A stretch of DNA of 64,000 nt from NCBI GenBank assembly GCA_002840565.1, contig PHBK01000018.1:88599-152598 (forward strand). The letters run 5' to 3'. Made by a program: the position numbers and the translations under genes. The DNA is from Deltaproteobacteria bacterium HGW-Deltaproteobacteria-12 (GTDB lineage Bacteria; Desulfobacterota; Syntrophia; Syntrophales; Smithellaceae). Of this stretch, positions 63,447 to 64,000 are shown piece after piece (position 1 is the stretch's first letter; the number at the start of each line of letters is the position of its first letter). The notes under the pieces were generated by a model. The model saw only the letters and a program-made list of their open reading frames with translations, did no database searches and had not been told where the DNA came from.

Positions 63447-63824
63447 ATGAAAAAGAGTTTGATGTATGCGTTATTAGCGATGGTATTGGTGATTGTTTCA
63501 GCTCCTTTCGTTTTCGCGGCAAAAGAAGTAGCTCAAGCGGCGCCGGCGGCGGCAACAGTCGATTACACAAAAGCAATAGTCCTCGGATGCTCTTTGCTGG
63601 CGGCAGGTCTGGCGATTGCATTTGGTACGATCGGCACCGGAAATGGCATGGGAGCAGGTTTGAATGGTGCCACTAATGCCGTTGGCAGGAACCCTGAAGC
63701 GCAGGGGAAAATACTTTTAACCATGATGGTTGGTTTGGCGATGATCGAATCTCTGGCGATCTATGCGCTTGTTATTGCGCTGATAGTGCTTTATGCCAAT
63801 CCGCTTATGAAGTTTATCAGCTAA
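63447..63824 (+). CDS. atpE: F-type ATP synthase, F0 subunit c, with an N-terminal leader
   Basis: A 125-aa c-ring subunit. The mature two-helix hairpin is typical: GCSLLAAGLAIAFGTIGTGNGMGAGLNGATNAVGRNPEAQGK, then LTMMVGLAMIESLAIYALVIALIVLYANPLMKFIS with ion-binding Glu. The Glu-Ser pair and Tyr four residues later are kept, but the helix-1 Gln and helix-2 Val/Thr of Na-type rings (for example Ilyobacter) are Met/Met/Leu here, so proton coupling is more likely. An extra 24-residue signal-peptide-like leader (SLMYALLAMVLVIVSAPFVFA) precedes it. AAGGAGG lies before the ATG. It is divergent from and separate from atpB. Confidence 0.93.
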   Translation: MKKSLMYALLAMVLVIVSAPFVFAAKEVAQAAPAAATVDYTKAIVLGCSLLAAGLAIAFGTIGTGNGMGAGLNGATNAVGRNPEAQGKILLTMMVGLAMIESLAIYALVIALIVLYANPLMKFIS

Positions 63825-63848
63825 TCAGTATTGCTATTATAGAAATCA

Positions 63849-63886
63849 GGGAGGGGGAGCGTACATCGACTTTCTCTCCCTTTTTT
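63849..63886 (+). terminator. Rho-independent terminator of atpE
   Basis: GGGAGGGGGA (63849-63858) pairs with TTTCTCTCCC (63871-63880) with G-T pairs, followed by six T. It ends the atpE transcript. Confidence 0.75.
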
Positions 63887-64000
63887 AGATCATCTTAATT
63901 TCCGAAACGAAGTGAACGGAAATTCTAGATGATCTTATCCTGCAAAGCGCAGCGACGCAGGGTTAGTACCTTTAAAACATCCCCGAAACGAAGTGAACGG
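63887..64000. repeat. Composite hairpin array with conserved loops (copy 2, cut by the window end)
   Basis: A: outer stem AGATCATCT/AGATGATCT (63887-63895, 63927-63935), inner stem AATTTCCG/CGGAAATT around AAACGAAGTGAA (63905-63916). B: CCTGC/GCAGG around AAAGCGCAGCGAC (63939-63961), preceded by TTAT and followed by GGTTAG. C: CCG/CGG around AAACGAAGTGAA at the very end. Order, stem lengths, the two-base bulge and the loops match copy 1 at 18203, while the stem sequences do not. Confidence 0.85.

Noticed and set aside
63447-63824. Sodium-type ATP synthase c ring
   Set aside because: Glu-Ser and Tyr are kept, but the helix-1 Gln and helix-2 Val/Thr of Na-binding rings are replaced, so proton coupling is more likely.

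Overview
The window looks like a chromosomal segment of a strictly anaerobic, Gram-negative, syntrophic-type member of the Desulfobacterota, most like the Syntrophales (Syntrophus/Smithella relatives). This is inferred from gene content only. It carries two rubrerythrins plus a rubredoxin/FprA oxygen-reduction pair, an indolepyruvate:ferredoxin oxidoreductase, a glycyl radical enzyme with its activase, a giant acyl-CoA dehydratase activase fusion, a siroheme decarboxylase next to hemL (the siroheme route to heme), outer-membrane efflux genes and lipoproteins. No rRNA, tRNA or CRISPR array was recognised.

Layout. 1-1.5 kb: zinc-uptake binding protein and a Fur/Zur regulator, with two near-identical 15-bp palindromes. 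1.6-5.8 kb: hemerythrin, GNAT, a small domain protein, an alpha/beta hydrolase and a carotenoid-type membrane protein. 5.9-7.9 kb: zinc alcohol dehydrogenase and an LsrF-type aldolase/thiolase on the minus strand. 8.1-18.2 kb: a lipoprotein, then a TetR-led RND efflux operon with two TolC genes, then a coiled-coil lipoprotein and rubrerythrin. 18.2-20.3 kb: hairpin-rich repeats around an unknown exported protein and a DUF2784 protein. 20.3-27.6 kb (minus strand): SPFH protein, RlmN, isocitrate dehydrogenase, aconitase, OmpA-type lipoprotein and LysM-NlpC/P60 hydrolase. 27.8-30.3 kb: MtgA and a thiolase.

30.5-41 kb: an antitoxin-like gene with a toxin remnant, an FrhB-like protein with IorA and IorB, FprA, rubredoxin (52 aa), rubrerythrin, MipA/OmpV, a holin-like membrane protein and MutS. 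41-49 kb is a patchy accessory region: about 0.85 kb and 0.95 kb stretches without recognisable genes, a RelA/SpoT-like protein, an A+T-rich Na/Pi cotransporter, a universal stress protein, an intact RelE/HTH toxin-antitoxin pair and a tyrosine integrase broken by one in-frame stop. 49.3-53.8 kb holds the most unusual metabolic cluster: an unassigned glycyl radical enzyme, its activase and a PNPOx-like flavoprotein. A MATE transporter and a 1437-aa activase/dehydratase fusion follow. 60-64 kb: the ATP synthase F0 genes atpZ-atpI-atpB (minus strand), hemL-ahb, and a divergent atpE.

Non-coding structure is a theme. Two copies of a composite hairpin array (18.2 kb and the window end) keep the same architecture and the same 12-13 nt loop but have unrelated stem sequences. 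A second palindromic family sits at 23.5 and 53.9 kb, and a chain of six perfect hairpins lies at 20.05-20.24 kb.
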